Positions 15,328 to 23,838 of a stretch of 64,000 nt of DNA are shown one piece after another. A program made the translations under genes and the position numbers. The notes beneath the pieces were generated by a model. It searched no databases. It saw only the letters and a list, made by a program, of their open reading frames with translations, and was not told where the DNA came from. Each line of letters opens with the position of its first letter. The stretch's first letter is position 1. The DNA is from CBDFGS01 sp965247255 (GTDB lineage Bacteria; Chloroflexota; Dehalococcoidia; Lucifugimonadales; CAUZJF01), in NCBI GenBank assembly GCA_965247255.1, contig CBDFGS010000013.1, positions 62,001 to 126,000 on the forward strand. The letters run 5' to 3'.

Positions 15328-15388
15328 AGTCTGCCTGGATTGCCTCCAGGAGCTTCAGATGAGTCGGTTTCGGTGTGCGTCCCCTCAA
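15328..15388 (-). pseudogene. P27 terminase small subunit, N-terminal remnant
   Basis: On the minus strand MRGRTPKPTHLKLLEAIQAD reproduces the P27 N-terminus (compare the gene at 6248-6775), then loses similarity. Only ~20 residues survive. Confidence 0.6.
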
Positions 15389-15462
15389 GAGAGACCCCCC
15401 TATGGCGTTTCCAGTTGTTGCGGTTTGGCCGTGAGAGTAACGAGAGTACAGATAGCCACAAT

Positions 15463-16209
15463 CTATGTGAACCTGAAACTCGCTCCGATGAAGCGAAGTC
15501 CAAGCCGCTCTGCGACACGTCGGGAGGAGAAGTTGGTTCGGTCCATGCTATAAAAGAGGGCCCGTTGGTTAAGTGATGGCAGGGTCGCCCAACCGGCCGT
15601 CGCCGCTGCAGCGAAGCCACGTCCTCTCAGCGCTGGAACCGTTGTGACACCAACTTCGGCGCCGGCCGGCCCGATACGGGCCGTCATAGCGATGGATTCG
15701 ATCTCACCCTGGAGGAGGGAAATGCTCCAAGGTGCCCAGATTTCGGCTGCTTTCACAAACCCTACTGACACGAGCACTTCTGGCATCCTCTGGTCTTCCA
15801 GTCGCGCAAATAGTCGGTCGCCGTCAGGCGTGTCGGAACTGACTAACTCCACGTCGTGTTCGTACTCGAAATGATCCGGGAAATGATAGGTTGACCCTGC
15901 CCTCTGTTCCTCGAGCGGAGCCTCGGCAGCTAAGAGCCTGACGTAGTCGTCGAGGTGTAGCGGGGTAACGTCTGGGTCATTGAGCGGTGGTTCGTCAGCG
16001 ACCAAGGCGTGGATCGTTAGCAGCGTCCTCTGGCTAACGTCGTGACGGACATGTACGACGTTGCCCGAATCGCAGCCCGCCAGAAACAAGCGGGGCCCAA
16101 TGGAATGATCTGGGTCGTTCTCATGCAAGATTCGACCATCATCGGTCAGAGCTATGAGCGTGGCGACTTGGATCTGAAGGAGATCACTGTCGTTGGATTC
16201 AGCGCACAT
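15463..16209 (-). CDS. GNAT-family acetyltransferase, second copy type
   Basis: In this 248-residue protein the C-terminal third is GNAT-like: AEVGVTTVPALRGRGFAAAA supplies the acetyl-CoA loop (RGRGFA), followed by LFYSMDRTNFSSRRVAERLG and LRFIGASFRF. The N-terminal ~150 residues are a variable domain of the two-part GNAT proteins. ATG at 16,209 is preceded by AGGAAG. It is unrelated in detail to the GNAT at 3077 and has no leader module. Substrate unknown. Confidence 0.75.
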   Translation of the reverse strand: MCAESNDSDLLQIQVATLIALTDDGRILHENDPDHSIGPRLFLAGCDSGNVVHVRHDVSQRTLLTIHALVADEPPLNDPDVTPLHLDDYVRLLAAEAPLEEQRAGSTYHFPDHFEYEHDVELVSSDTPDGDRLFARLEDQRMPEVLVSVGFVKAAEIWAPWSISLLQGEIESIAMTARIGPAGAEVGVTTVPALRGRGFAAAATAGWATLPSLNQRALFYSMDRTNFSSRRVAERLGLRFIGASFRFT

Positions 16210-16326
16210 GTTTGCTTCCTGGTGTAGGAACAGCAGGTCTTAGCAGATGTGAGGACACACGTTAAGAAGGCGGGCTGTTCAAGTCAACTACAACACCTTC
16301 CTTATTCGACCCTACCCCTCCCCAAT

Positions 16327-16366
16327 CGAATTTCGCGGTAGTGTGCGCGTTGCTGCCGGGCCGGTC
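16327..16366. repeat. Short repeat shared with 6921-6960
   Basis: AATTTCGCGGTAGTGTGCGC with the following GCTGCC-GGGCCGGTC closely matches 6921-6960, inside the hypothetical gene beside the P27 terminase. On the minus strand it still reads RAHYREI. It is a leftover of a second copy of that phage-island gene. Confidence 0.5.
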
Positions 16367-16433
16367 TCGGAGCTTCACACGGTCGTGATCTGACGCCCCC
16401 TCCCTCCACTGTTAGAATGCTTGTGGGTTCCTC

Positions 16434-17012
16434 ATGGACGAAGCAACAATCGCCGGGATAGGTGCAATCATCGCTGCGATCGGAACTGTCATCGCAGCAG
16501 TGGCTTTGGTCTTCATTGCTCGTTCTACACGCGCGGCGATCAGACAAGCAGATATTGTGGGTCGAGAGTCTGAACGGAGGTCCAGGCCTTGGGTTGGAAT
16601 CACCGAGATCAAGTACATGCCCGATGATTCGGTCGGGGTACCGCTTGAGTCTCTCGCGGACCGTCTGTCGCTCAAGTATTCCAACTTTGGATCTCTTCCA
16701 GCCGGCGGCCTAGAGTTGACTCTCTCTCTGAAGCCCGCGGAGCCGGATGCTGACAGCCTGCAGCTCGGCGACGAAATGTTCCCGCTGGGAACACTCTTCC
16801 CCGGCGAACCAGCCAGCTGGTACGTTGTCTATAGTGGCCAGCTTGTGACTTGGAGACTCGCAGGTCGAAAGGTGAGATTTGACGGTAGTTTCAGATATGC
16901 CTATGGCGACGCTCGTTACGTGACTGAATTCGTGGGGAGTTTGAACTTTGATCGCTCTCCACAAGGTTCGGAAGAGACACCCATCGATTGGCGCCATCAA
17001 TCCGCCCGATGA
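16434..17012 (+). CDS. Membrane-anchored hypothetical protein
   Basis: The 192-residue product has one N-terminal membrane helix (IAGIGAIIAAIGTVIAAVAL, VFIA) followed by a basic stretch and an extracytoplasmic or cytoplasmic beta-rich domain (SRPWVGITEIKYMP, FGSLPAGGLELTLSL, FRYAYGDARYVTEF). I do not recognise the domain. Similar one-helix proteins with a beta domain are common in mobile islands with unknown role. The start ATG follows CCTCATGG without a clear SD. Its 3' end overlaps the HNH gene on the opposite strand by 16 bp. Confidence 0.6.
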   Translation: MDEATIAGIGAIIAAIGTVIAAVALVFIARSTRAAIRQADIVGRESERRSRPWVGITEIKYMPDDSVGVPLESLADRLSLKYSNFGSLPAGGLELTLSLKPAEPDADSLQLGDEMFPLGTLFPGEPASWYVVYSGQLVTWRLAGRKVRFDGSFRYAYGDARYVTEFVGSLNFDRSPQGSEETPIDWRHQSAR

Positions 17013-17272
17013 GATTTCAGCTGCTGGGCCTTTAGGCCCCTTCGTCTCCAGCGTTCATCCCGCACAGTCTTGCTGGAGTGGCACTCGCGGCACAGCGCCT
17101 GGTGATTGCTGCGCTCCCAGAAAAGCGGATCATCGGGTCCCGTCACCGGCTCGCGGTGGTCCACGTCGGTCGCTATCTCCCAACATCCGGTGGCACAGAG
17201 GGTGTTGGCTGCTCGCCAAGTACGAATGTCGGTACTTTCGCCGCAGTTACCTGGTCGGTGACACCCCGTCAA
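16997..17272 (-). CDS. HNH endonuclease, phage type
   Basis: The ~91-residue nuclease of the HNH fold has DVDHREPVTGPDDPLFWERS (the Asp-His pair), NHQALCRECHSSKT (Asn/His of the motif and one zinc CxxC) and TLCATGC (the other CxxxC side). Phage HNH proteins of this size usually sit beside terminase genes and aid DNA packaging; only remnants of terminases are present here. TTG at 17,272 follows GGTAAGGA. It lies directly downstream of the small CxCC gene on the same strand. Confidence 0.8.
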   Translation of the reverse strand: MTGCHRPGNCGESTDIRTWRAANTLCATGCWEIATDVDHREPVTGPDDPLFWERSNHQALCRECHSSKTVRDERWRRRGLKAQQLKSHRAD

Positions 17273-17284
17273 TCCTTACCCGCG

Positions 17285-17527
17285 CTACATGCCTGCCCCC
17301 GAGCACCGTGCGACGATCTCCAACACTCTGTCCCTCAGCACGGCCAGCTTCTTGGGGCGCGACGGGCAGCAGTCGCAGTAGATGGGGCGCGGTTCAGGCG
17401 AGTAGGCCTTTAGGCGCAGCGCCTCCAGGTCATCGGCGAACTTCGCCTTCTGAGTCGGAGTTGTCGCGGTGCGACGGCCCCTTGACGAAACCTTTCGCCC
17501 CGCTAGTGCCACTACACTGTAGTGCAC
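17285..17527 (-). CDS. Small cysteine-rich protein, full-length copy of repeat A
   Basis: An 80-residue product has a basic N-terminus, KFADDLEALRLKAYSPEP, then YCDCCPSRPKKLAVLRDRVL and EIVARCSGAGM. The CDCC cluster could bind a metal. Its 3' part is the sequence repeated at 2611, 3814, 4983 and 13,434, so this is the most complete member and shows that repeat A derives from a gene. It precedes the HNH gene by 12 bp, suggesting a shared transcript. Family unknown. Confidence 0.55.
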   Translation of the reverse strand: MHYSVVALAGRKVSSRGRRTATTPTQKAKFADDLEALRLKAYSPEPRPIYCDCCPSRPKKLAVLRDRVLEIVARCSGAGM

Positions 17528-17548
17528 AATCTAGCGGGAAGAAGACCC

Positions 17549-18300
17549 TTGGATGTACTGAGCGACGAAGAACTAGTCGGCCGAGCCTGTCTTACGCGGG
17601 AAAAAAATGCCTTCGGGGAGCTGGTCAAACGCCACTTTGGAATGGCGGAGCGCGTGGCAGCAGGAATGGTGCGGGACAGGGAGGTGGCTAAAGACCTCGC
17701 CCAAGAGGCGTTCCTACAGGCGTATCTCTCAATGGACCGACTTAATCAGCACGACCGTTTTCAGAGTTGGGTACACGGGATAGTGTTGAACGTTAGTCGA
17801 GGGTACCTGCGCAGCAAGAGGATGACTGACATCTCGATCGAGAGTTTTGCCGGCGGTTCTCACCTTGAAGGAACGGCGCTTGGCGCGCTTGAGCCCGACC
17901 CAGAAGAAGTTGCTGAGGCTCAAGAGTTGCGTCAGGCCGTGCGGCGGGCGGTAGCCAGTCTTTCGCCAAAGAATCGCTCAGCCACTCTTCTTTTCTATTA
18001 CCAGCAGAGGAGCCTGAGGGAGATCGCGGCTACTCTGAACCTATCCGTCGCCGCCATTAAAAGCCGCTTGCACAGGTCTCGGGAGGATCTCGAAGAACTG
18101 CTGTCACCGGTCCTTCAAGAGGCGTGGCAGCCAGAATCAGCCGATAAGGAGGAGTTCGCTATGACCGAGGTGACCGTCGCCGATTTGATCGAAGAAAGAG
18201 CTGGCCTTGTGTCAATGGTGCTATTGGAAGAGTCGCATGGACGGTACTTACAGTTGTGGATAGGAAAAAACGACGCGGAAGTGATCGCGTCTAGCCTTAG
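17549..18300 (+). pseudogene. Sigma-70 factor fused to bifunctional-nuclease-like (DUF151) domain, cut by IS
   Basis: Region 2 (ARACLTREKNAFGELVKRHF, VAKDLAQEAFLQAYL, RFQSWVHGIVLN) and region 4 (LSPKNRSATLLFYYQQRSLR, EIAATLNLSVAAIKSRLHR) mark an ECF-type sigma factor of ~190 residues. A linker leads into VSMVLLEESHGRYLQLWIGK and NDAEVIASSL, the start of a BFN/DUF151 domain. There the IS1380 copy 1 end (18,301) replaces the rest. Start TTG at 17,549 follows GGGAAGAAG. The fusion suggests a transcription factor coupled to a nuclease-like sensor; it is probably inactive now. Confidence 0.75.
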
Positions 18301-20016
18301 CCCGAATCCACCGAAGGACACCGATGGACGGCGTGAGGAAAGCGGAAGGGGGGGTGAGGGAGCTACAGGGGAAATAGCCTGGGTTCCATTTGGGGTAGGG
18401 AGGTCGGCGGACGGTCTTCATCGCCGCACAGGGGCCCCTATGGCCGTCTGCGGGAGCTGCGATGCGGGGGATGGCGAGAGAATACGCAGCAGGGAACTCT
18501 CTCGGACCGGGCTGGCGCGAGTCTGCGGGGATCTTCGGTTGTCCGGTGGGTGGGTCGCCGACGGTGCCGTCAGGCCGGGAGTGGAATGGCTCGCAGCCGG
18601 GCCAAGGCGCGGCTGAACTTCTCAGCCCAAGGCCAGCGATCCGGAAGATGCAGGGTCAACCGGCGTGCCGAGCGGGTGAGCCGTCCGGCTAGGGAGAAGA
18701 ACCGCCGCCGGAGGGTCTTGGTGGTGGCTATCCGCTCTCCCAGACCGATCCGCGCCGTCCAGCGGGCCAGGTTGTGGGCCATCGTCTGGACGGCCAGCCA
18801 GGCGCCGTTGGCGGCGAAGCGGCCCGAGGGGAGATGGTTCAGCCCGACGCCGTACTTGAGGTCGCGTATGGCATTCTCGATCTCGGCGTGGCGGCGATGG
18901 TCAGCCTCCAGTTCGAGCAACTCCCCGTCCCGGTCGGTGATGAAGCCGTGATAACTGTATTTGGCGAAGAGGGCCAGTTGGGAACCGGGCGTCGGCTTCA
19001 CCCGCCGGACGATGAGCCGTACCGGCGCGGCGTCTGCCTCGGCCTGGAAGGGGGTGCAGGTGATCTCGGCCACATCGGCGGCACCGTCCATCCAGTAAGG
19101 AATCGGCGTCCAGGCATCTTCGGGTATCGCCTCGATGAGATTGTGCAGGCTTTTGTGCTGGCGGATGGTGATGGAGTAGCGGACATTGATCCGGCGGCAG
19201 ACGGCGACCACGGCGTGGGTATAGAAGCCGCTGTCGGCACGCATGGTGAGCTGCCCGCTGGCCCCGCCGTAGCGAACCCGGCTCACCGTTTCACGCAGGA
19301 AGTGGGCGGCGCCGCGAGCGGTGTTGGCCCGGCCCTCGCGCAGCCGGGCCATCAGCACGTCGCCTGTGCCGGCGGCGACGGCCAACAGCGGGTGATAGCC
19401 CCGCTTGCCGGTATAGCCGTGGTGGCGTGCGCCCTCCTTGGCCAGTCCGTAGGTCTCGCAGATGGTGGAGTCCAGGTCAATGGTCAGGGGCCCGTCGCCG
19501 GGTCCCGCCCCGGCCTGCCAAGCCCGGGCCAGCAACTCGCGGCTCACCCGGTCGAGTTGACGGACGTGGCCCCACCGGAAGCTGCGCAGGAAGGTGCCCA
19601 GGGTGGATGGCGCCTTCACCGTGCCGCCCAGGGTGCTGGCCGTCCCCCCGGTGCGCAACACATCGGCGTCGTCAATGCAGTCGCCCCCAGCCAGCGCAGA
19701 CGCCACCAGCGTCATCATCTTGTCGCTCGTGTTCGCCCGCCCCGGGGCATCGCCCAGGTCGAGGCGCTGCCGGACGAGTTCGGGCAGGCCGAGGTGCCGC
19801 GCCAGGGTGGCCGGAAGGAGCAGCCCGGCATTGGCCACCAAGCGGCGGTCGTCGAAGGTGATTTGGATTCGGTCGGGGTGGTTGCGTGGCAGCATCTATT
19901 GGGTGCTCCTTTTCCAGGGTCTGTTTTTTGCTACAAAACCATTATCCCAGAAGCACAGGAGCACCTTCTTGCTGCTTCAGGACGCTAACCCGACGCCCTC
20001 CTTCGGTGGATTCGGG
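18301..20016 (-). mobile_element. IS1380-family element, copy 1
   Basis: A 1716-bp element has perfect terminal inverted repeats CCCGAATCCACCGAAGGA. It is identical to copies 2 and 3. Left flank CTTAG and right flank CTAAC do not match, unlike a fresh insertion, so this copy is a recombination junction rather than an original insertion site. Confidence 0.9.
18570..19895 (-). CDS. IS1380-family transposase
   Basis: The 441-residue DDE transposase has TIDLDSTICETYG (first Asp), MRADSGFYTHAVVAVC (second Asp) and RHAEIENAIRDLKYGVGLNH (Glu with the IS1380/IS4-type Y/R signature region). The frame is intact. A 404-residue open frame on the opposite strand is a GC-driven shadow. The 3' non-coding ~270 bp of the element hold no other gene. 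Confidence 0.93.
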   Translation of the reverse strand: MLPRNHPDRIQITFDDRRLVANAGLLLPATLARHLGLPELVRQRLDLGDAPGRANTSDKMMTLVASALAGGDCIDDADVLRTGGTASTLGGTVKAPSTLGTFLRSFRWGHVRQLDRVSRELLARAWQAGAGPGDGPLTIDLDSTICETYGLAKEGARHHGYTGKRGYHPLLAVAAGTGDVLMARLREGRANTARGAAHFLRETVSRVRYGGASGQLTMRADSGFYTHAVVAVCRRINVRYSITIRQHKSLHNLIEAIPEDAWTPIPYWMDGAADVAEITCTPFQAEADAAPVRLIVRRVKPTPGSQLALFAKYSYHGFITDRDGELLELEADHRRHAEIENAIRDLKYGVGLNHLPSGRFAANGAWLAVQTMAHNLARWTARIGLGERIATTKTLRRRFFSLAGRLTRSARRLTLHLPDRWPWAEKFSRALARLRAIPLPA

Positions 20017-20181
20017 CTAACCGGGCGCGACACCACCAATGCCAACACAACGGCGGTGCTCAATATCCGTTCTAGCGAAGCGGCTGCCGCCAAGCAGAGG
20101 CTCCTTGAGCTCCTCAGTCGAAAGCACGACGCCGGACGGCCCGTTAGCGAGGGGACCGCTTCAGGAAGCGATCAGAGCTAA
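20017..20181 (+). pseudogene. Tail of a TerS-like HTH protein (paralogue of 12,866-13,366)
   Basis: Directly after the IS end the frame reads LTGRDTTNANTTAVLNIRSS and EAAAAKQRLLELLSRKHDA, closely matching the last ~55 residues of the gene at 12,866. The N-terminal HTH part is missing, cut at the IS junction. It shows that DNA was lost on the left of the element. Confidence 0.75.
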
Positions 20182-20246
20182 CATCTCTAGAGCTGGATTC
20201 GTAAAGCGGACCGGTGAATCGGAGTTTAGGCATACAGGAGAGGCTT

Positions 20247-20498
20247 TTGGCACAGGACAAGATAGCGATGTATGGAACGCAGTGGTGCATCGACTGCTTC
20301 CGCGCGAAGGAGTTCTTCGCTAGGCACGACATCGGATACCGGTGGATAGACGTCGATCAGGACGAGTCCGGTCTGGAGTTCGTCGTTGAGGCGAACCACG
20401 GCAAGCGGATCGTGCCCACCATCGTGTTCGAAGACGGTTCCACCCTCGCCGAGCCCAGCGACGCTGAGCTGGCGATCAAGCTCGGCATTTCTGTTTAG
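20247..20498 (+). CDS. Mycoredoxin/glutaredoxin-like protein
   Basis: The ~83-residue thioredoxin-fold protein has IAMYGTQWCIDCFRAKEFF (CxxC active site), YRWIDVDQDESG, and VPTIVFEDGS with the cis-Pro, as in mycoredoxins that reduce mixed disulfides in actinobacteria and relatives. TTG at 20,247 follows ACAGGAGAGG. It lies in the segment once directly upstream of the NACHT gene. An identical second copy lies at 23,016-23,267 because the segment is duplicated. Confidence 0.8.
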   Translation: MAQDKIAMYGTQWCIDCFRAKEFFARHDIGYRWIDVDQDESGLEFVVEANHGKRIVPTIVFEDGSTLAEPSDAELAIKLGISV

Positions 20499-21069
20499 CT
20501 CCGTAAGGCCACGCCTGCGGTCTCCCATTCGCGGATGTTGAGCTAGGGCGGTCCCATTCCACGATAAATCTAAGGACAGACTCCGCCCTCGTAGAGAGCG
20601 AGCGTGGTCTGGTATCCTCGCACTTCAGCCGATACAATCTATCGTGCGCGACGAGCAGCGCACCCTGACGGAGACCCGCCCTTACTCAACGTATAATCGA
20701 AGTTGGGATCGATGGCTCACTCTCGCTCCACTACCCCACAGGCGAGAATCAAAGCCACGTCACTCTTGGCACGCCAACCGCTCACATCAACCGCTGACAA
20801 ACCTCCCAGCGCTGCGAAAAGAACCGCCAATGGATCTGAAAGACCCGGAACTGGGACTCCGTCCCTGACGTTGTTTACCGTAGTCTACGACCTGTCTCTC
20901 ATCCTCTGCGTCGGTTCTGGCAGTGGGGCTCACCAGGCTGACCACGCGTTCCGCGGCCTCCCAGGAAAAATGGCATCATGATATGCGGCACTGAAGTGAT
21001 ATTCGCGGTGTTGTCGGGATCAACCTAAACAATGTTAGGCGTCCTGGTCGAGTCAATCCTTTTCTTAAG
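20499..21069 (+). other. Gene-poor spacer before IS copy 2
   Basis: No family-like frame is seen. Before IS insertion this was the upstream region of the NACHT gene: it ends in TTAAG, and copy 3 is followed by TTAAG-caggcacgagg and the NACHT start. Any promoter of that gene should lie here. It is repeated at 23,268-23,838. Confidence 0.5.
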
Positions 21070-22785
21070 CCCGAATCCACCGAAGGACACCGATGGACGG
21101 CGTGAGGAAAGCGGAAGGGGGGGTGAGGGAGCTACAGGGGAAATAGCCTGGGTTCCATTTGGGGTAGGGAGGTCGGCGGACGGTCTTCATCGCCGCACAG
21201 GGGCCCCTATGGCCGTCTGCGGGAGCTGCGATGCGGGGGATGGCGAGAGAATACGCAGCAGGGAACTCTCTCGGACCGGGCTGGCGCGAGTCTGCGGGGA
21301 TCTTCGGTTGTCCGGTGGGTGGGTCGCCGACGGTGCCGTCAGGCCGGGAGTGGAATGGCTCGCAGCCGGGCCAAGGCGCGGCTGAACTTCTCAGCCCAAG
21401 GCCAGCGATCCGGAAGATGCAGGGTCAACCGGCGTGCCGAGCGGGTGAGCCGTCCGGCTAGGGAGAAGAACCGCCGCCGGAGGGTCTTGGTGGTGGCTAT
21501 CCGCTCTCCCAGACCGATCCGCGCCGTCCAGCGGGCCAGGTTGTGGGCCATCGTCTGGACGGCCAGCCAGGCGCCGTTGGCGGCGAAGCGGCCCGAGGGG
21601 AGATGGTTCAGCCCGACGCCGTACTTGAGGTCGCGTATGGCATTCTCGATCTCGGCGTGGCGGCGATGGTCAGCCTCCAGTTCGAGCAACTCCCCGTCCC
21701 GGTCGGTGATGAAGCCGTGATAACTGTATTTGGCGAAGAGGGCCAGTTGGGAACCGGGCGTCGGCTTCACCCGCCGGACGATGAGCCGTACCGGCGCGGC
21801 GTCTGCCTCGGCCTGGAAGGGGGTGCAGGTGATCTCGGCCACATCGGCGGCACCGTCCATCCAGTAAGGAATCGGCGTCCAGGCATCTTCGGGTATCGCC
21901 TCGATGAGATTGTGCAGGCTTTTGTGCTGGCGGATGGTGATGGAGTAGCGGACATTGATCCGGCGGCAGACGGCGACCACGGCGTGGGTATAGAAGCCGC
22001 TGTCGGCACGCATGGTGAGCTGCCCGCTGGCCCCGCCGTAGCGAACCCGGCTCACCGTTTCACGCAGGAAGTGGGCGGCGCCGCGAGCGGTGTTGGCCCG
22101 GCCCTCGCGCAGCCGGGCCATCAGCACGTCGCCTGTGCCGGCGGCGACGGCCAACAGCGGGTGATAGCCCCGCTTGCCGGTATAGCCGTGGTGGCGTGCG
22201 CCCTCCTTGGCCAGTCCGTAGGTCTCGCAGATGGTGGAGTCCAGGTCAATGGTCAGGGGCCCGTCGCCGGGTCCCGCCCCGGCCTGCCAAGCCCGGGCCA
22301 GCAACTCGCGGCTCACCCGGTCGAGTTGACGGACGTGGCCCCACCGGAAGCTGCGCAGGAAGGTGCCCAGGGTGGATGGCGCCTTCACCGTGCCGCCCAG
22401 GGTGCTGGCCGTCCCCCCGGTGCGCAACACATCGGCGTCGTCAATGCAGTCGCCCCCAGCCAGCGCAGACGCCACCAGCGTCATCATCTTGTCGCTCGTG
22501 TTCGCCCGCCCCGGGGCATCGCCCAGGTCGAGGCGCTGCCGGACGAGTTCGGGCAGGCCGAGGTGCCGCGCCAGGGTGGCCGGAAGGAGCAGCCCGGCAT
22601 TGGCCACCAAGCGGCGGTCGTCGAAGGTGATTTGGATTCGGTCGGGGTGGTTGCGTGGCAGCATCTATTGGGTGCTCCTTTTCCAGGGTCTGTTTTTTGC
22701 TACAAAACCATTATCCCAGAAGCACAGGAGCACCTTCTTGCTGCTTCAGGACGCTAACCCGACGCCCTCCTTCGGTGGATTCGGG
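21070..22785 (-). mobile_element. IS1380-family element, copy 2
   Basis: Identical to copy 1, with the same perfect terminal repeats. Left flank TTAAG (21,065-21,069), right flank CTAAC. The mismatch shows it is a product of unit duplication. Confidence 0.9.
21339..22664 (-). CDS. IS1380-family transposase, copy 2
   Basis: Same 441-residue protein as at 18,570-19,895, with all three catalytic acidic residues present and no frameshift. Transposition from this copy should be possible. Confidence 0.93.
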   Translation of the reverse strand: MLPRNHPDRIQITFDDRRLVANAGLLLPATLARHLGLPELVRQRLDLGDAPGRANTSDKMMTLVASALAGGDCIDDADVLRTGGTASTLGGTVKAPSTLGTFLRSFRWGHVRQLDRVSRELLARAWQAGAGPGDGPLTIDLDSTICETYGLAKEGARHHGYTGKRGYHPLLAVAAGTGDVLMARLREGRANTARGAAHFLRETVSRVRYGGASGQLTMRADSGFYTHAVVAVCRRINVRYSITIRQHKSLHNLIEAIPEDAWTPIPYWMDGAADVAEITCTPFQAEADAAPVRLIVRRVKPTPGSQLALFAKYSYHGFITDRDGELLELEADHRRHAEIENAIRDLKYGVGLNHLPSGRFAANGAWLAVQTMAHNLARWTARIGLGERIATTKTLRRRFFSLAGRLTRSARRLTLHLPDRWPWAEKFSRALARLRAIPLPA

Positions 22786-22950
22786 CTAACCGGGCGCGAC
22801 ACCACCAATGCCAACACAACGGCGGTGCTCAATATCCGTTCTAGCGAAGCGGCTGCCGCCAAGCAGAGGCTCCTTGAGCTCCTCAGTCGAAAGCACGACG
22901 CCGGACGGCCCGTTAGCGAGGGGACCGCTTCAGGAAGCGATCAGAGCTAA
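22786..22950 (+). pseudogene. TerS-like tail, duplicated copy
   Basis: Exact repeat of 20,017-20,181 within the second spacer unit. Confidence 0.75.
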
Positions 22951-23015
22951 CATCTCTAGAGCTGGATTCGTAAAGCGGACCGGTGAATCGGAGTTTAGGC
23001 ATACAGGAGAGGCTT

Positions 23016-23267
23016 TTGGCACAGGACAAGATAGCGATGTATGGAACGCAGTGGTGCATCGACTGCTTCCGCGCGAAGGAGTTCTTCGCTAGGCACGACA
23101 TCGGATACCGGTGGATAGACGTCGATCAGGACGAGTCCGGTCTGGAGTTCGTCGTTGAGGCGAACCACGGCAAGCGGATCGTGCCCACCATCGTGTTCGA
23201 AGACGGTTCCACCCTCGCCGAGCCCAGCGACGCTGAGCTGGCGATCAAGCTCGGCATTTCTGTTTAG
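23016..23267 (+). CDS. Mycoredoxin-like protein, duplicated copy
   Basis: Exact repeat of 20,247-20,498, with the WCIDC active site, TTG start and GGAGAGG ribosome binding site. If the array is real the gene dose is two. Confidence 0.78.
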   Translation: MAQDKIAMYGTQWCIDCFRAKEFFARHDIGYRWIDVDQDESGLEFVVEANHGKRIVPTIVFEDGSTLAEPSDAELAIKLGISV

Positions 23268-23838
23268 CTCCGTAAGGCCACGCCTGCGGTCTCCCATTCG
23301 CGGATGTTGAGCTAGGGCGGTCCCATTCCACGATAAATCTAAGGACAGACTCCGCCCTCGTAGAGAGCGAGCGTGGTCTGGTATCCTCGCACTTCAGCCG
23401 ATACAATCTATCGTGCGCGACGAGCAGCGCACCCTGACGGAGACCCGCCCTTACTCAACGTATAATCGAAGTTGGGATCGATGGCTCACTCTCGCTCCAC
23501 TACCCCACAGGCGAGAATCAAAGCCACGTCACTCTTGGCACGCCAACCGCTCACATCAACCGCTGACAAACCTCCCAGCGCTGCGAAAAGAACCGCCAAT
23601 GGATCTGAAAGACCCGGAACTGGGACTCCGTCCCTGACGTTGTTTACCGTAGTCTACGACCTGTCTCTCATCCTCTGCGTCGGTTCTGGCAGTGGGGCTC
23701 ACCAGGCTGACCACGCGTTCCGCGGCCTCCCAGGAAAAATGGCATCATGATATGCGGCACTGAAGTGATATTCGCGGTGTTGTCGGGATCAACCTAAACA
23801 ATGTTAGGCGTCCTGGTCGAGTCAATCCTTTTCTTAAG

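Noticed and set aside
18774..19988. 404-residue open frame on the + strand inside each IS1380 copy
   Set aside because: It lies opposite the transposase, has Gly/Ala-rich low-information composition and no domain; it is a shadow of a GC-rich gene.
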